The position numbers and the translations under genes were made by a program. The notes below the pieces were generated by a model that did no database searches, was not told the DNA's origin, and worked only from the letters and a program-made list of their open reading frames with translations. A stretch of DNA of 52,354 nucleotides, from NCBI GenBank assembly GCA_944384525.1, contig CALWTR010000014.1, positions 1 through 52,354 on the forward strand. The letters are read 5' to 3'. Positions 1-8,660 of this stretch are shown in pieces. Source of the DNA: an uncultured Clostridia bacterium. GTDB lineage: Bacteria > Bacillota > Clostridia > Oscillospirales > CAG-272. Position 1 is the first letter of the stretch. Each line of letters opens with the position of its first letter.

Positions 1-88
1 CAGGGCACGTTCGGAGACCGGTACGGTAGTAGCTGAACTTTCGAGCTTTCAGCTGATGTATACACGCCCGCGCTCCGAACGTGCCCTG
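1..88. repeat. 16-bp perfect inverted repeat at window edge
   Basis: Bases 1-16 are the exact reverse complement of 73-88, with a 56-base loop, and the match starts at the first base of the window. Both arms lie inside murD. A palindrome beginning exactly at a sequence end is typical of a fold-back chimera or misassembly, though a real hairpin cannot be excluded. Confidence 0.8.
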
Positions 89-937
89 ATAACCAACATA
101 ACTCCCAACCACCTAAACTGGCACCGCGACTTTTCGGAATACCGCGAGGCAAAAACTCACATACTTGAAAATACTCGTGAGGCTGTATTGAACGCAGACG
201 ACCCGGAATGCTCCGCTCTAGCGCTTTCGATCGCAGACAGGACGATGTTCTCAGCTGTTCTTACGCTTGATAAGCTCATACACACTTTCGGGAAAAACAG
301 ATATATCTATATCGACGGCAAAAATGTCCTCAGATACGACGGGAATGAAAGCGAATATTTGTTCCGCTCGGATAAGATACTGCTCCCTGGTATACACAAT
401 CTCAAAAATTATATGGCCGCCGCGGCAATGACCTACGGCTATGTCGAAGGGAAAGATATTTCCGCCGTTGCGGGAAGTTTCCGCGGTCTGAGACACCGCT
501 CAGAACTCGTCGCAAATATAAACGGAGTGCGATGTTACGACTCCTCGATAGATTCCTCGCCGGCCCGTACCGCCGCAACGATAAAAGCTGTCGGAGGCAT
601 GTCTGTGTTGATCCTCGGCGGGAGAGACAAGGGGGTCCCGTTCGACAGCCTTCCGGGCGAGCTTGCGGGACGCGTCCGCGCCGCAGTAGTTACCGGAGAG
701 GCGGCGGACAAAATACTCGCCGCTTTTGACGCGTCAGGCTCAGCTATACCGATATTCCGGGAGCGCGATTTTGAGTCCGCCGTGCTGCACGCGATCTCCT
801 TAGCAACTCCTCTACATGACAATGTGATACTGTCTCCGGCATGCACAAGTTTCGACAACTTCCGCAATTTTGAAGAAAGAGGAGAAAAATTCTCGGAAAT
901 AGTAAATAAATATTTACAAAGCAAAAATAATGTATAA
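2..937 (+). CDS. murD: UDP-N-acetylmuramoyl-L-alanine--D-glutamate ligase, 5'-truncated
   Basis: Adds D-glutamate to UDP-MurNAc-L-Ala in cytoplasmic peptidoglycan precursor synthesis. The reading frame is open from base 2 to the stop at 935-937. It begins just before the family motif ELSSFQL, continues through TNITPNHLNWH (usual NI.P.HLD.H), and carries the C-terminal ligase domain with ILGGRDKGVPF and LSPACTSFDNF.NFEERG, both typical of MurD. The N-terminal UDP-binding and ATP P-loop regions lie outside the window. The first 16 bases form a perfect inverted repeat with 73-88, so the first five codons may not be native sequence. About 311 residues are visible of a usual ~450. Confidence 0.93.
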   Translation, partial: RARSETGTVVAELSSFQLMYTRPRSERALITNITPNHLNWHRDFSEYREAKTHILENTREAVLNADDPECSALALSIADRTMFSAVLTLDKLIHTFGKNRYIYIDGKNVLRYDGNESEYLFRSDKILLPGIHNLKNYMAAAAMTYGYVEGKDISAVAGSFRGLRHRSELVANINGVRCYDSSIDSSPARTAATIKAVGGMSVLILGGRDKGVPFDSLPGELAGRVRAAVVTGEAADKILAAFDASGSAIPIFRERDFESAVLHAISLATPLHDNVILSPACTSFDNFRNFEERGEKFSEIVNKYLQSKNNV

Positions 938-1073
938 AAATCAAGAACAAACAAAAATGAAGCCGAATAAATACGATAAATAAAAATACAGCTGTAACAA
1001 AGCAAACTCAGACGCGATCGATTTATAATCAAGGTATATTAAAGCCGCAAAGCATGAAAGGAACGGATGAAAA

Positions 1074-2111
1074 ATGGAGAAAATATATGAAATGACTCGG
1101 CTGCTGTCCTCTTTTCCCTGCGTTTACCGCTTCCGCGAAAAAGACAGAGAGACCATATCAGCTTTTCTTTCGCCGCTTTGTGACTCGATCGAGTTCGACA
1201 GTACGGGAAATATTTTTCTGCATTTCGACGCGGATGATGCCAGCGCTCCGACTCTCTTGATAGACGCGCATTTCGATACAGTCGGGATGCTGGTGAGCGG
1301 ATTCGCCGGCGGAGGCTTTTTGTCGGTAAGTCCGGTTGGATCACCGGACCCCGGAGCGGCGTCTGCGTCTGAAGTGCTCGTACACGGCAGGAATGATGTA
1401 TACGGCATACTGACTTCTACTCCGCCGCACCTGCTTTCGGCAGAAGATGCCGGCAAGAGCCTGCCGATAAACAAATTGCTGATCGATACCGGTATAGATG
1501 ACTCCAGGCTCCGCGAATCCGTATCGATCGGCGATCCGGTGACTTTTTTGTCTCCCGTTTTACACATGACCGAGGACGTCATATACGGCGCCGGACTTGA
1601 CAACAGGATTTGTGCGGCGACGGCTATATGCGCGCTAGTGGATACCGACAAACACGATAGGAAGATGAATACCGTGATACTTCTGTCCGCCGCAGAGGAG
1701 GCCGGCATACATCTGGGGGCTCGGCGCGGAGTGCCGAAAATAAGACCCGACTTTGCGATGATCGCCGATGTTAATTTTCTTTCTGTCGCCGGAGCTGACC
1801 GCAAGGAGACGCTCGACCGGCGCGGAGGATTTTCAGTATCATACTCTGTCCTGACTGATCATGATCTGACCTGTCGTTTTATAAATGCCGTGCGCAGTCT
1901 CGGGATACCGGTACAGACGGTGGCGGAAGCGACCAATATAGGAACCGACGGAACGCACATACCTCTGCTTTGCGGAGGTATCCCCTCTGTGAACATCTCT
2001 ATCCCGCTCGGGGGCATGCATACGCCGGGCGAGACTGTCTCCCTGAGCGATGCCGCAGCGATGTGCTCAGCCATTTCTGCCTCGGTGCGGACATGCCTTT
2101 TTAAAATATGA
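1074..2111 (+). CDS. M42-family metallo-aminopeptidase, paralogue A
   Basis: Cytoplasmic binuclear metallopeptidase of the M42 (TET/glutamyl aminopeptidase, endoglucanase-like) family, which trims peptides from the N terminus as a large homo-oligomer. All expected ligand and catalytic positions can be read: H66 and D68 in DAHFDTVG, D176 in GLDNR, E208/E209 in AAEEAG, D232 in IADV, H316 in GGMHTPGE. The length of 345 residues is normal. An RBS (aaaggaacgg) precedes the ATG. It is first of three tandem M42 genes, separated by 20 bp from the next. Its sequence is divergent from paralogue B, so substrate preference probably differs; the substrate is not visible from sequence. Confidence 0.88.
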   Translation: MEKIYEMTRLLSSFPCVYRFREKDRETISAFLSPLCDSIEFDSTGNIFLHFDADDASAPTLLIDAHFDTVGMLVSGFAGGGFLSVSPVGSPDPGAASASEVLVHGRNDVYGILTSTPPHLLSAEDAGKSLPINKLLIDTGIDDSRLRESVSIGDPVTFLSPVLHMTEDVIYGAGLDNRICAATAICALVDTDKHDRKMNTVILLSAAEEAGIHLGARRGVPKIRPDFAMIADVNFLSVAGADRKETLDRRGGFSVSYSVLTDHDLTCRFINAVRSLGIPVQTVAEATNIGTDGTHIPLLCGGIPSVNISIPLGGMHTPGETVSLSDAAAMCSAISASVRTCLFKI

Positions 2112-2131
2112 GCGTCCGGGGGTAAATAAAT

Positions 2132-3190
2132 ATGCTGAAAAATATAGATTTTCTTAAAGAACTTTCCCTGGCTTTCGGCCCGTCGGGATACGAAAATGAG
2201 ATAAGAGAGATCATAAAGAGAGAAATATTTTCCCTGACGGACTCAATAACGGAGGACGGAGTCGGAAATCTTATAGCTTATGTCCGCGGGGAGCGCAGCG
2301 ACATGCGTCTGATGATATCAGCGCATATGGATGAAGTCGGATTCATGGTGACCGGAGCAGACGGATGCGGCGGGCTGTGCTTCACCGGCGTCGGCGGAAT
2401 GGATGCGCGTATCCTATGCGGGAAAAGAATCACTATACAAGGAAACGGAGGACAGCTTATAAAAGGAGTAATATCCTCTAAGCCTATCCATATGCAATCC
2501 CGTGATGAAAGGTCTAGAGCGCCTAAAGCGGAAAATCTGTTTATAGACATCGGCGCGTCTTCTGATAAAGAGGCTCTCGACCTTGCTGGAAAGGGCTCTC
2601 TCGCGGTCTTTGACTCAGACTTTGTCGAGTTCGGAGACGGAAAGATCAAGGGTAAAGCACTCGACGACCGCGCCGGCTGCTTCATAATGGCAGATATGCT
2701 CCGGCGTATAAGGAGCATAAAGCTGCGCCCTCCGTGCGACACATATTTTGTGTTCGGAACGCGGGAGGAGATAGGTCTGAGCGGTGCCGCAACCGCAGCA
2801 AGCTCGATCTCTCCGACCCATGCTATGGTGCTTGAGACTACCGCTGTATCGGACCTTCCGGACGTACCCGCTCATAAGTGTGCCGCCCGCCAGGGTGACG
2901 GAGGAGTTATTTCCATCATAGACAACGGTACGGTTTATTCACAAGAGCTGGTTTCGGTAGCGATCAGGACCGCAGATGAAAAAAATATCCGCGCCCAGAT
3001 AAAAAAATATAAGAGCGGAGGCAATGATTCTTCGCATATCCAGAAAAGCGGCAGCGGATGCAAGGTCCTTGCCCTCAGCATTCCGACAAGGTATCTGCAT
3101 TCCCCCTCCTGCGTGATCGCAGAGGACGACCTGACGGCGGTCTCTGAACTTGCGTTTGCCTTGCTGAAAACGGGAGCTTTATTAATATGA
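2132..3190 (+). CDS. M42-family metallo-aminopeptidase, paralogue B
   Basis: Second M42 peptidase, 352 residues and the most canonical of the three. Metal and catalytic residues are intact: H65/D67 in SAHMDEVG, D178 in KALDDR, E212/E213 in REEIG, E235 in VLETTAVSD (Glu or Asp occurs here in the family), H323 in RYLHSPS. The N terminus LKELSLAFGPSGYE is the usual M42 opening. Its TGA stop overlaps an ATG, and the third paralogue follows at once, so the three are very probably co-transcribed. Expected role is cytoplasmic peptide turnover. Confidence 0.92.
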   Translation: MLKNIDFLKELSLAFGPSGYENEIREIIKREIFSLTDSITEDGVGNLIAYVRGERSDMRLMISAHMDEVGFMVTGADGCGGLCFTGVGGMDARILCGKRITIQGNGGQLIKGVISSKPIHMQSRDERSRAPKAENLFIDIGASSDKEALDLAGKGSLAVFDSDFVEFGDGKIKGKALDDRAGCFIMADMLRRIRSIKLRPPCDTYFVFGTREEIGLSGAATAASSISPTHAMVLETTAVSDLPDVPAHKCAARQGDGGVISIIDNGTVYSQELVSVAIRTADEKNIRAQIKKYKSGGNDSSHIQKSGSGCKVLALSIPTRYLHSPSCVIAEDDLTAVSELAFALLKTGALLI

Positions 3191-3228
3191 TATCCGGACT
3201 TTCCGGAATGATTGAAAGGCGGACTTAT

Positions 3229-4170
3229 ATGACTGAAATCCTTAAAAAGCTGTGCCGCGCACCCGCGGTCTCCGGGTTCGGAGATGCGATGCGTCGCACG
3301 ATAGAGAGCGAGCTGTCGTGTACCGGAGCGAAATTCGACACCGATCCGCTCGGCGATCTTATAGTGACCCTGCCCGGCGACGGTAAAGGAGAACGCGTTA
3401 TGTTTCTCTGCCCGGCGGACGAGCCCGGGTATTACATTACATCTGCCGAGCCGGCGCGCGCATATTTTGCCCCGATCTCCGGAGCGGATCCGAAAAACGA
3501 TCTGAAGTCCGACCTGCACCGTGCTGACGGCTCGGTATTTCGGTTCTCAGGAAATGAGGACGGATCTGCGGAATATATAGACGGCTCCGGCCTCTCGCCC
3601 GGAGATACGTTATCCGTCTGCTCCGGACATGAAGAACACGACGGCATGATCAGCGGTGTCAATGTAAAGAACCGCGTCGTCGCGGCAACAATGTGCCGTG
3701 CGATACTCCGCCTTTCAGAGGCAAAAAGAAACCGCGACCTTGTATTTGCATTCTGCTTTTCCGAGGAAAAAATGCACCGTGGCGCCGGATGCGCATCTGA
3801 GATGGCAGGAGCTCGAACATTGATCGCCATTGCGCCCGCGCCTATTGCCGGATCTGACAGCCGGATCTCAGCGGGCAATATAACACTGCTAATAAAAGAC
3901 AAAACTACTATGTATACGTCCGAGCTTACAGATAAGATCGAAAAAGAACTGAAAACCGCGGGCATTTCCACAGTCCCGGAGATACGCTCCGACGACATCA
4001 CATTTTCATCCTCACTTCCGCTTGTCTCCTGTGCCGAACGCATAGCATCATTAAGAATACCCTTCGATGCAGATAACGGCATACAGCGGCTGAGCCTGAG
4101 TGACTCAAAAATGCTTGAGGACGCAATAGTAAAAATCGCAGGTTCCGACATTTCTGAAAATACGACATAA
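3229..4170 (+). CDS. M42-like pseudo-peptidase, paralogue C
   Basis: Clearly related to the two upstream M42 genes (opening ILKKLCRAPAVSGFG, and FCFSEE with the Glu pair E179/E180), but the other active-site positions are lost: SAHMDE is replaced by LCPADE (His to Pro62), KALDDR by VNVKNR (Asp to Lys147), the VLETT ligand by an Ala-rich IAPAPI stretch, and the C-terminal R.LHSP motif by RIPFDADNG. It is 313 residues from the ATG at 3229, preferred over the in-frame ATGs at 3187 and 3208 because aaaggcgg lies 7 nt upstream and the protein then starts at the family N terminus. The frame is intact, so it looks like a maintained non-catalytic subunit rather than a decayed gene (inference). Confidence 0.8.
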   Translation: MTEILKKLCRAPAVSGFGDAMRRTIESELSCTGAKFDTDPLGDLIVTLPGDGKGERVMFLCPADEPGYYITSAEPARAYFAPISGADPKNDLKSDLHRADGSVFRFSGNEDGSAEYIDGSGLSPGDTLSVCSGHEEHDGMISGVNVKNRVVAATMCRAILRLSEAKRNRDLVFAFCFSEEKMHRGAGCASEMAGARTLIAIAPAPIAGSDSRISAGNITLLIKDKTTMYTSELTDKIEKELKTAGISTVPEIRSDDITFSSSLPLVSCAERIASLRIPFDADNGIQRLSLSDSKMLEDAIVKIAGSDISENTT

Positions 4171-4259
4171 GCAAAATCCGAGATAAATCAAAATTTAAAG
4201 ACAATTTAAAAAGGAAATTGATCGCAAAAACAGGCACAAGGCAGGTATAGTAAACAATT

Positions 4260-5516
4260 ATGTACAAAATAGACTTAAATTCGACTGTTGATGAAGCTGA
4301 AAAAGCACTTGAACCGATTTTCAAGAGAATAGACAAAATATCCGAAAAAAATACAAAAAAAGTTATGGATGCCTTTAAGACCCACCGCGTATCCGAGAGC
4401 ATGTTTGCCGCCAGCAGCGGATACGGATACAACGATCTCGGCAGAGATACGCTTGAAAAGGTGTATGCTGAGGTGTTCGGTGCGGAGGCGGCGCTGGTAC
4501 GTCATTCGATACTCAGCGGAACACACGCTCTGACGATAGGGCTGTTCGGTCTTCTCCGCCCGGGAGATATAATGCTCTCAGTAACAGGAAAGCCCTATGA
4601 TACTCTCGATGAGGTCATAGGTATAAACGGAGCGAACGGAGATGGATCGCTTGCCGACTTCGGCGTGATATATAAAGAGGTCGGACTTGACAGGAACGGA
4701 CTTCCCGATATCCCCGCAATAAAATCAGCTCTCCTTAAATACGGAGACAAAGTCAAAATGGTCTATATACAGCGATCAAAAGGATATATGGATCGCCCGA
4801 CTCTTACCGTATCACAGATAGGAGACCTTATCAAGGAAGTGAGAAACGTCGGATTCAAGGCTTATGTAGTTTGTGACAACTGCTACGGTGAATTTACCGA
4901 GGAGCAGGAGCCGACTGCGGTCGGAGCCGATCTTATTATCGGATCTCTTATAAAGAACCCAGGCGGCGGAATGGCTGAGAGCGGAGGATATCTTGCGGGC
5001 AGCGCAAAAGCTATCGAGCTGTGTTCCTACCGTTTCAGTTCTGTGGGATCCGGCAGCGAGGTGGGCGCCACGCTCGGAAACAATAAGGCGATGTACAAAG
5101 GCTTTTTCTATGCGCCTCACACGGTCGCTCAGGCGCTGAAGGTAGCTCACCTCGCCGCATACATATTCGAAAAAATGGGCTTTGAAACAGAGCCCTCATA
5201 CAGCACGTTTCGTTCCGATATAATCCAGAGCGTAAAATGCGGCAGTGCCGACGCGCTTATAGCATTTTGCCGCGGTATCCAGTACGGATCTCCCGTAGAT
5301 TCCTTTGTCACCTGCGAGCCGTGGGATATGCCCGGATACTCAGATCCGGTCATAATGGCGGCCGGCAACTTCACCCAGGGCTCCTCAATAGAGCTGTCCG
5401 CAGACGGACCCGTGAGACCGCCTTATACCGCATTTTTCCAGGGAAGCCTTACATATGAGAGTGGAAAAATAGGCATAATCAGCGCGGCTGAACAAGTCAT
5501 GAAGCTCTCAGACTGA
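4260..5516 (+). CDS. ynbB: Methionine gamma-lyase family / aluminium-resistance-like PLP enzyme
   Basis: 418-residue PLP-dependent fold-type I protein matching the family known as aluminium resistance or methionine gamma-lyase-like (YnbB in Bacillus). Recognised by the N-terminal segment MDAFKTHRVSESMF.ASSGYGYND.GRDTLE, then RHSILSGTHA, the GKPYDTL segment, VCDNCYGEF, and the Schiff-base-region signature SLIKNPGGG. It probably acts on a sulphur amino acid in the cytosol; the true substrate of this family is not well settled. No rho-independent terminator is visible downstream, only the 13-bp array. The upstream gap of 89 bp is AT-rich. Confidence 0.88.
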   Translation: MYKIDLNSTVDEAEKALEPIFKRIDKISEKNTKKVMDAFKTHRVSESMFAASSGYGYNDLGRDTLEKVYAEVFGAEAALVRHSILSGTHALTIGLFGLLRPGDIMLSVTGKPYDTLDEVIGINGANGDGSLADFGVIYKEVGLDRNGLPDIPAIKSALLKYGDKVKMVYIQRSKGYMDRPTLTVSQIGDLIKEVRNVGFKAYVVCDNCYGEFTEEQEPTAVGADLIIGSLIKNPGGGMAESGGYLAGSAKAIELCSYRFSSVGSGSEVGATLGNNKAMYKGFFYAPHTVAQALKVAHLAAYIFEKMGFETEPSYSTFRSDIIQSVKCGSADALIAFCRGIQYGSPVDSFVTCEPWDMPGYSDPVIMAAGNFTQGSSIELSADGPVRPPYTAFFQGSLTYESGKIGIISAAEQVMKLSD

Positions 5517-5547
5517 TGCTCTTCCGCAATGCCCGGCGCAAATTTAA

Positions 5548-5703
5548 CGACAGCATATTGCGACGGCTTTTTCAGACAGCCGATATCGACGTTTTTTTCC
5601 GACAGTTCATTTCGACAGCGTTTTGCGACGGCGTTTTCAGACAGCATTTTCCGACGACTTATTTCGACGGCGATTTCAGATGTCTTATTTCGACGGCGTT
5701 TTT
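5548..5703 (+). repeat. 13-bp degenerate tandem array, 12 contiguous units
   Basis: Twelve head-to-tail 13-nt units fill 156 bp with no insertions: starts at 5548, 5561, 5574, 5587, 5600, 5613, 5626, 5639, 5652, 5665, 5678 and 5691. The consensus is CGACRGCNTWTTY. Positions 2, 3 and 11 are invariant and 4 and 12 deviate once each, while position 8 is free. Because 13 is not a multiple of three, two frames stay open across it, but the peptides (repeated FRR/FRQ and ISTA) look like by-products. It lies between the PLP enzyme and the lipoprotein gene. Function unknown. Confidence 0.9.
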
Positions 5704-5801
5704 CGTCTTATGTTCTTCGGACAGATAAATAAAACTCTATATCGATATCGAAAACAGAGATCAATAAAAGAAAGGATACCCGGCTTTGCCGGAGCTTTAA
5801 A

Positions 5802-6818
5802 ATGAAAAGAATCATACTGATCATTCTGACGGCAGCAATTATGCTCGCTCTTGTATCCTGTTCCGGAGACGGAGCTCCGGACGGCATGAAAGCCGTGTGC
5901 GACCGGGAAATCACCGGATATTCCTTTTATATCCCGGACGCGTGGAGCGTAGGCGAGACAGGAGCAGTCAGCGCGGCTTATATCATGAATTTTGACAGCG
6001 CGCTCGGAAGGTCGGTATATACGACGGTATCGCTGGCTGAGGGAAAGCAGCCGGATGATATCGGCGAATATTTCAGAAGCTGCATCGAATCCTCAGCATT
6101 TGCGGGAGCCGTTGAGATGATAACAGACGGACAGACCACAACTCTTGGAAATTCCGATTCCGCCGTTAAGTACGTGTATAAGCTTGAATATGACAGTCAA
6201 AAATACTCAGTCATGCAGATATTCGCATCCTACGGCGAAAGATTCTTTACCTTTACCTTTACGGCTCTGGATGCAGAAAAATCCGACGGAGTCAGTTACT
6301 TTGACTATTATGTCGAAGATGTCGGGAAAATGACCGGAAATGTCGTTTTTTATGAAAAAGCCTCCTCATCCGGGGCAAGCGGGAACGTGCTGATATCGGA
6401 CAAACGGATATGCGGTTTTGAGCTCTATGTCCCGGAGAGCTGGATACCCTATATTTCCGAGGAAATGGCAGGCGCATACGTCAGTGCGGACGACCGTTCG
6501 AACGTCAGCCTGATCCGCCTATCCTCATCAAAGCAAATGACCTTTGAAGAGTATTATGCAGAATGTAAAGCGGGGCTGATGCTTTCCACCTCATCGTTTG
6601 AAGAGATATCGGTCGGACAGCAGGCGACCATCGGAAATGCAAGATCGGCGCAGAGCTTTGAATACCGCTATGTATACGAGGGACGGACCTACCGGGCGTA
6701 TCAGATAATATGCCAGGACGGATCGTACGGATATTCATTCCTGTACACCGCTCTTGAAGAAAATTACGAAAGCCATCTTGCCGAGGTGAGCAAAATAATA
6801 AATGAGGTCAAGTTCTGA
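5802..6818 (+). CDS. Lipoprotein with two tandem homologous domains
   Basis: 338-residue predicted lipoprotein. A signal peptide with lipobox LVSC puts the acylated Cys at about residue 20. Two repeats follow: ITGYSFYIPDAW (about 37-48) and ICGFELYVPESW (about 205-216) each open a ~150-residue unit that ends in FTFTFTAL or YGYSFLYTAL. This layout resembles PsbP/DUF1795-type lipoproteins, but no enzyme motif is seen. The RBS ggag sits directly after a small hairpin (CCGGC-TTT-GCCGG, 5780-5792), which could limit translation. The stop is 3 bp before the cysteine desulfurase, so the two are likely co-transcribed. Function unknown. Confidence 0.78.
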   Translation: MKRIILIILTAAIMLALVSCSGDGAPDGMKAVCDREITGYSFYIPDAWSVGETGAVSAAYIMNFDSALGRSVYTTVSLAEGKQPDDIGEYFRSCIESSAFAGAVEMITDGQTTTLGNSDSAVKYVYKLEYDSQKYSVMQIFASYGERFFTFTFTALDAEKSDGVSYFDYYVEDVGKMTGNVVFYEKASSSGASGNVLISDKRICGFELYVPESWIPYISEEMAGAYVSADDRSNVSLIRLSSSKQMTFEEYYAECKAGLMLSTSSFEEISVGQQATIGNARSAQSFEYRYVYEGRTYRAYQIICQDGSYGYSFLYTALEENYESHLAEVSKIINEVKF

Positions 6819-6821
6819 AAT

Positions 6822-8012
6822 ATGGAACGCGAAATATATCTTGACAACAGCGCGACAACACGCATGACTGATGCGGCGCTGGAAAAATACATCTCTGTCT
6901 CCCGCGATTTTTACGGCAACCCCTCCTCCCTCCACACGCTCGGAGCAAAAGCTGAAAAACAACTTGAGACAGCGCGCTCACGGATATTGTCAACGCTCGG
7001 CGCGCGCGGCGATACGCTTGTATTCACCTCCTGCGGGAGCGAGGCTAACAATCTTGCGATATTCGGAAGAGCTTTCTCCAAGGAGCGTTTCCGAGGCGGC
7101 AGGATCATAACCTCCGCAGGCGAACACGCGTCCGTCTCCGAGCCTGTAAAAAGGCTCGGGCAGTCCGGATTTTCCGCCGTCAGCATATCGACATTTGGCG
7201 GGAAGCTCGATCTCAGAGAGCTTGATGAAGCTTTGACAAAGGATACCTTTCTCGTGACTATAATGACGGTAAATAATGAGACAGGCGCAATATACGATAT
7301 AAAAAGCGCATCTGCGCTAATACGCAAAAAATGCCCTGATGCATTGATACATACAGATGCAACGCAGGCATATATGAAGATACCGCTGAGCTTAAAGGAT
7401 CTGGGAGTTGACCTCATGACTGTCAGCTCGCATAAAATAGGCGGACCGAAGGGAGCCGGCGCTCTGATCATAAGCGCCGGTACTATAAAAAGCCGCGGTC
7501 TTTCCCCGCTTATTTACGGCGGAGGACAGGAGAGCTCGCTCAGATCCGGAACGCAGGATGTCGCCGCGATGTGCGCGTTCGGAGAAGCGGCAAACGATCA
7601 TGCCCTTCATTTTCGTGAAAATACCGAAAAAATGTCCCGCCTCCGCTCCATGCTGATAGACCGCCTGCTATGTGATCCGGCGCTTTCCGAAATTTCGGCG
7701 ACGATCCCGCCCTCCCCTGCTCCGCATATAGTCAATATAACTCTCCCCGGCATAAAGAGCGAAACGATGCTCCACTTCTTATCCTCTAAGAATATATATG
7801 TTTCCAGCGGATCAGCTTGTTCCTCGAATTCGCACGGTCACTCCGCGTCCCCTGCTCTGATAGCTTTCGGCAGGACTCCGGCGGAGGCGGACTGTTCGCT
7901 GAGGATAAGTTTTTCGCAAGAGAATACCGAGGAGGATGTCACACTGCTGTGCGAGGCGCTGGCAGAGGGACTTTCCTCTCTTGCCCGTATATCGGGAGGC
8001 CGCAGAAGATGA
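6822..8012 (+). CDS. Cysteine desulfurase, NifS/IscS family
   Basis: PLP enzyme that removes sulphur from cysteine for Fe-S cluster or tRNA thiolation pathways. The 396 residues start YLDNSATT; HTDATQ, SSHKIGGPKG with the PLP lysine K205, RSGTQ, and SSGSACSS with the catalytic Cys333 are all present. The short loop around the catalytic Cys fits the NifS/IscS class. Neither iscU nor mnmA is adjacent, so the sulphur acceptor is unknown. Its TGA overlaps the rlmH ATG by 4 bp (ATGA). Confidence 0.95.
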   Translation: MEREIYLDNSATTRMTDAALEKYISVSRDFYGNPSSLHTLGAKAEKQLETARSRILSTLGARGDTLVFTSCGSEANNLAIFGRAFSKERFRGGRIITSAGEHASVSEPVKRLGQSGFSAVSISTFGGKLDLRELDEALTKDTFLVTIMTVNNETGAIYDIKSASALIRKKCPDALIHTDATQAYMKIPLSLKDLGVDLMTVSSHKIGGPKGAGALIISAGTIKSRGLSPLIYGGGQESSLRSGTQDVAAMCAFGEAANDHALHFRENTEKMSRLRSMLIDRLLCDPALSEISATIPPSPAPHIVNITLPGIKSETMLHFLSSKNIYVSSGSACSSNSHGHSASPALIAFGRTPAEADCSLRISFSQENTEEDVTLLCEALAEGLSSLARISGGRRR

Positions 8013-8485
8013 CTGTCACCGTGATCTCCGTCGGCACAGTAAAAGAGAGTTATATAACCGAGGCAGTAGCTGAATACGAAAAACGAATAAGAGCTTATTC
8101 AAAAATAGAGAATATCTCGATAAAAGAGGAGCGGCTCGGAGAGAAAGAAGATAAAGGCGCGATAGAAAAAGCTCTCCGGACGGAGGGAGAAAAAATACTG
8201 TCCGCGATCCCGGACGGCGCATTTCGTATAGCGCTTTGTGTAGAGGGGCGTATGTTTTCATCCGAGGCGCTCGCCGAAAAAATAACCGAAGCGTCCGGCA
8301 GGAGCGGAAAAATATGTTTTATTATAGGCTCCTCATACGGTCTGTCCGATCATGTAAAGCAGAGCTGCGATCTTCTTCTGTCCGTATCGCCGCTTACATT
8401 TCCCCACCAGCTGATGCGTGTTATACTCGCGGAGGCTTTGTACCGTTCTCTTACGATATCTGCCGGAAAAAAATATCACAAATGA
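8009..8485 (+). CDS. rlmH: 23S rRNA (pseudouridine1915-N3)-methyltransferase
   Basis: SPOUT methyltransferase that methylates pseudouridine 1915 in helix 69 of 23S rRNA. 158 residues from the ATG at 8009 (RBS gggaggc), overlapping the desulfurase stop. Family landmarks: the opening VTVISVGTVKE.Y, IGSSYGLSD (knot/SAM loop), LSVSPLTFPHQLMRVILAEALYRS and the terminal GKKYHK (usual YHK end). The usual EQLYRA segment reads EALYRS here. A start further upstream is open in frame but would run through the desulfurase gene, so it is not used. Confidence 0.95.
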   Translation: MTVTVISVGTVKESYITEAVAEYEKRIRAYSKIENISIKEERLGEKEDKGAIEKALRTEGEKILSAIPDGAFRIALCVEGRMFSSEALAEKITEASGRSGKICFIIGSSYGLSDHVKQSCDLLLSVSPLTFPHQLMRVILAEALYRSLTISAGKKYHK

Positions 8486-8488
8486 ACG

Positions 8489-8538
8489 CAATATATAAAT
8501 GATCTCAATATAAAATGACCTCAATATACAAATGATCG
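8489..8538 (+). repeat. Three degenerate 16-17-bp tandem units
   Basis: Units at 8489-8505, 8506-8521 and 8522-8538 share CAATATANAAATGAYCT. They lie in the 175-bp spacer between rlmH and the DUF3006-like gene. The sequence is unrelated to the 13-bp array at 5548 but organised the same way. Confidence 0.75.
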
Positions 8539-8660
8539 CGATAAATAACGCCCGAGTTTCTCAAATAACAGCGGTATACGGACGGACGCGATAAACTATA
8601 AACGTGGATATATGAATCATTGAGACGAAAGCAATAAAAAGGAGCGAAAAAGGCATTATT

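Noticed and set aside
5516-5805. Three overlapping 60-70-codon frames across the 13-bp array
   Set aside because: Open because a 13-nt unit without stop codons repeats through every frame; no RBS and overlapping each other.
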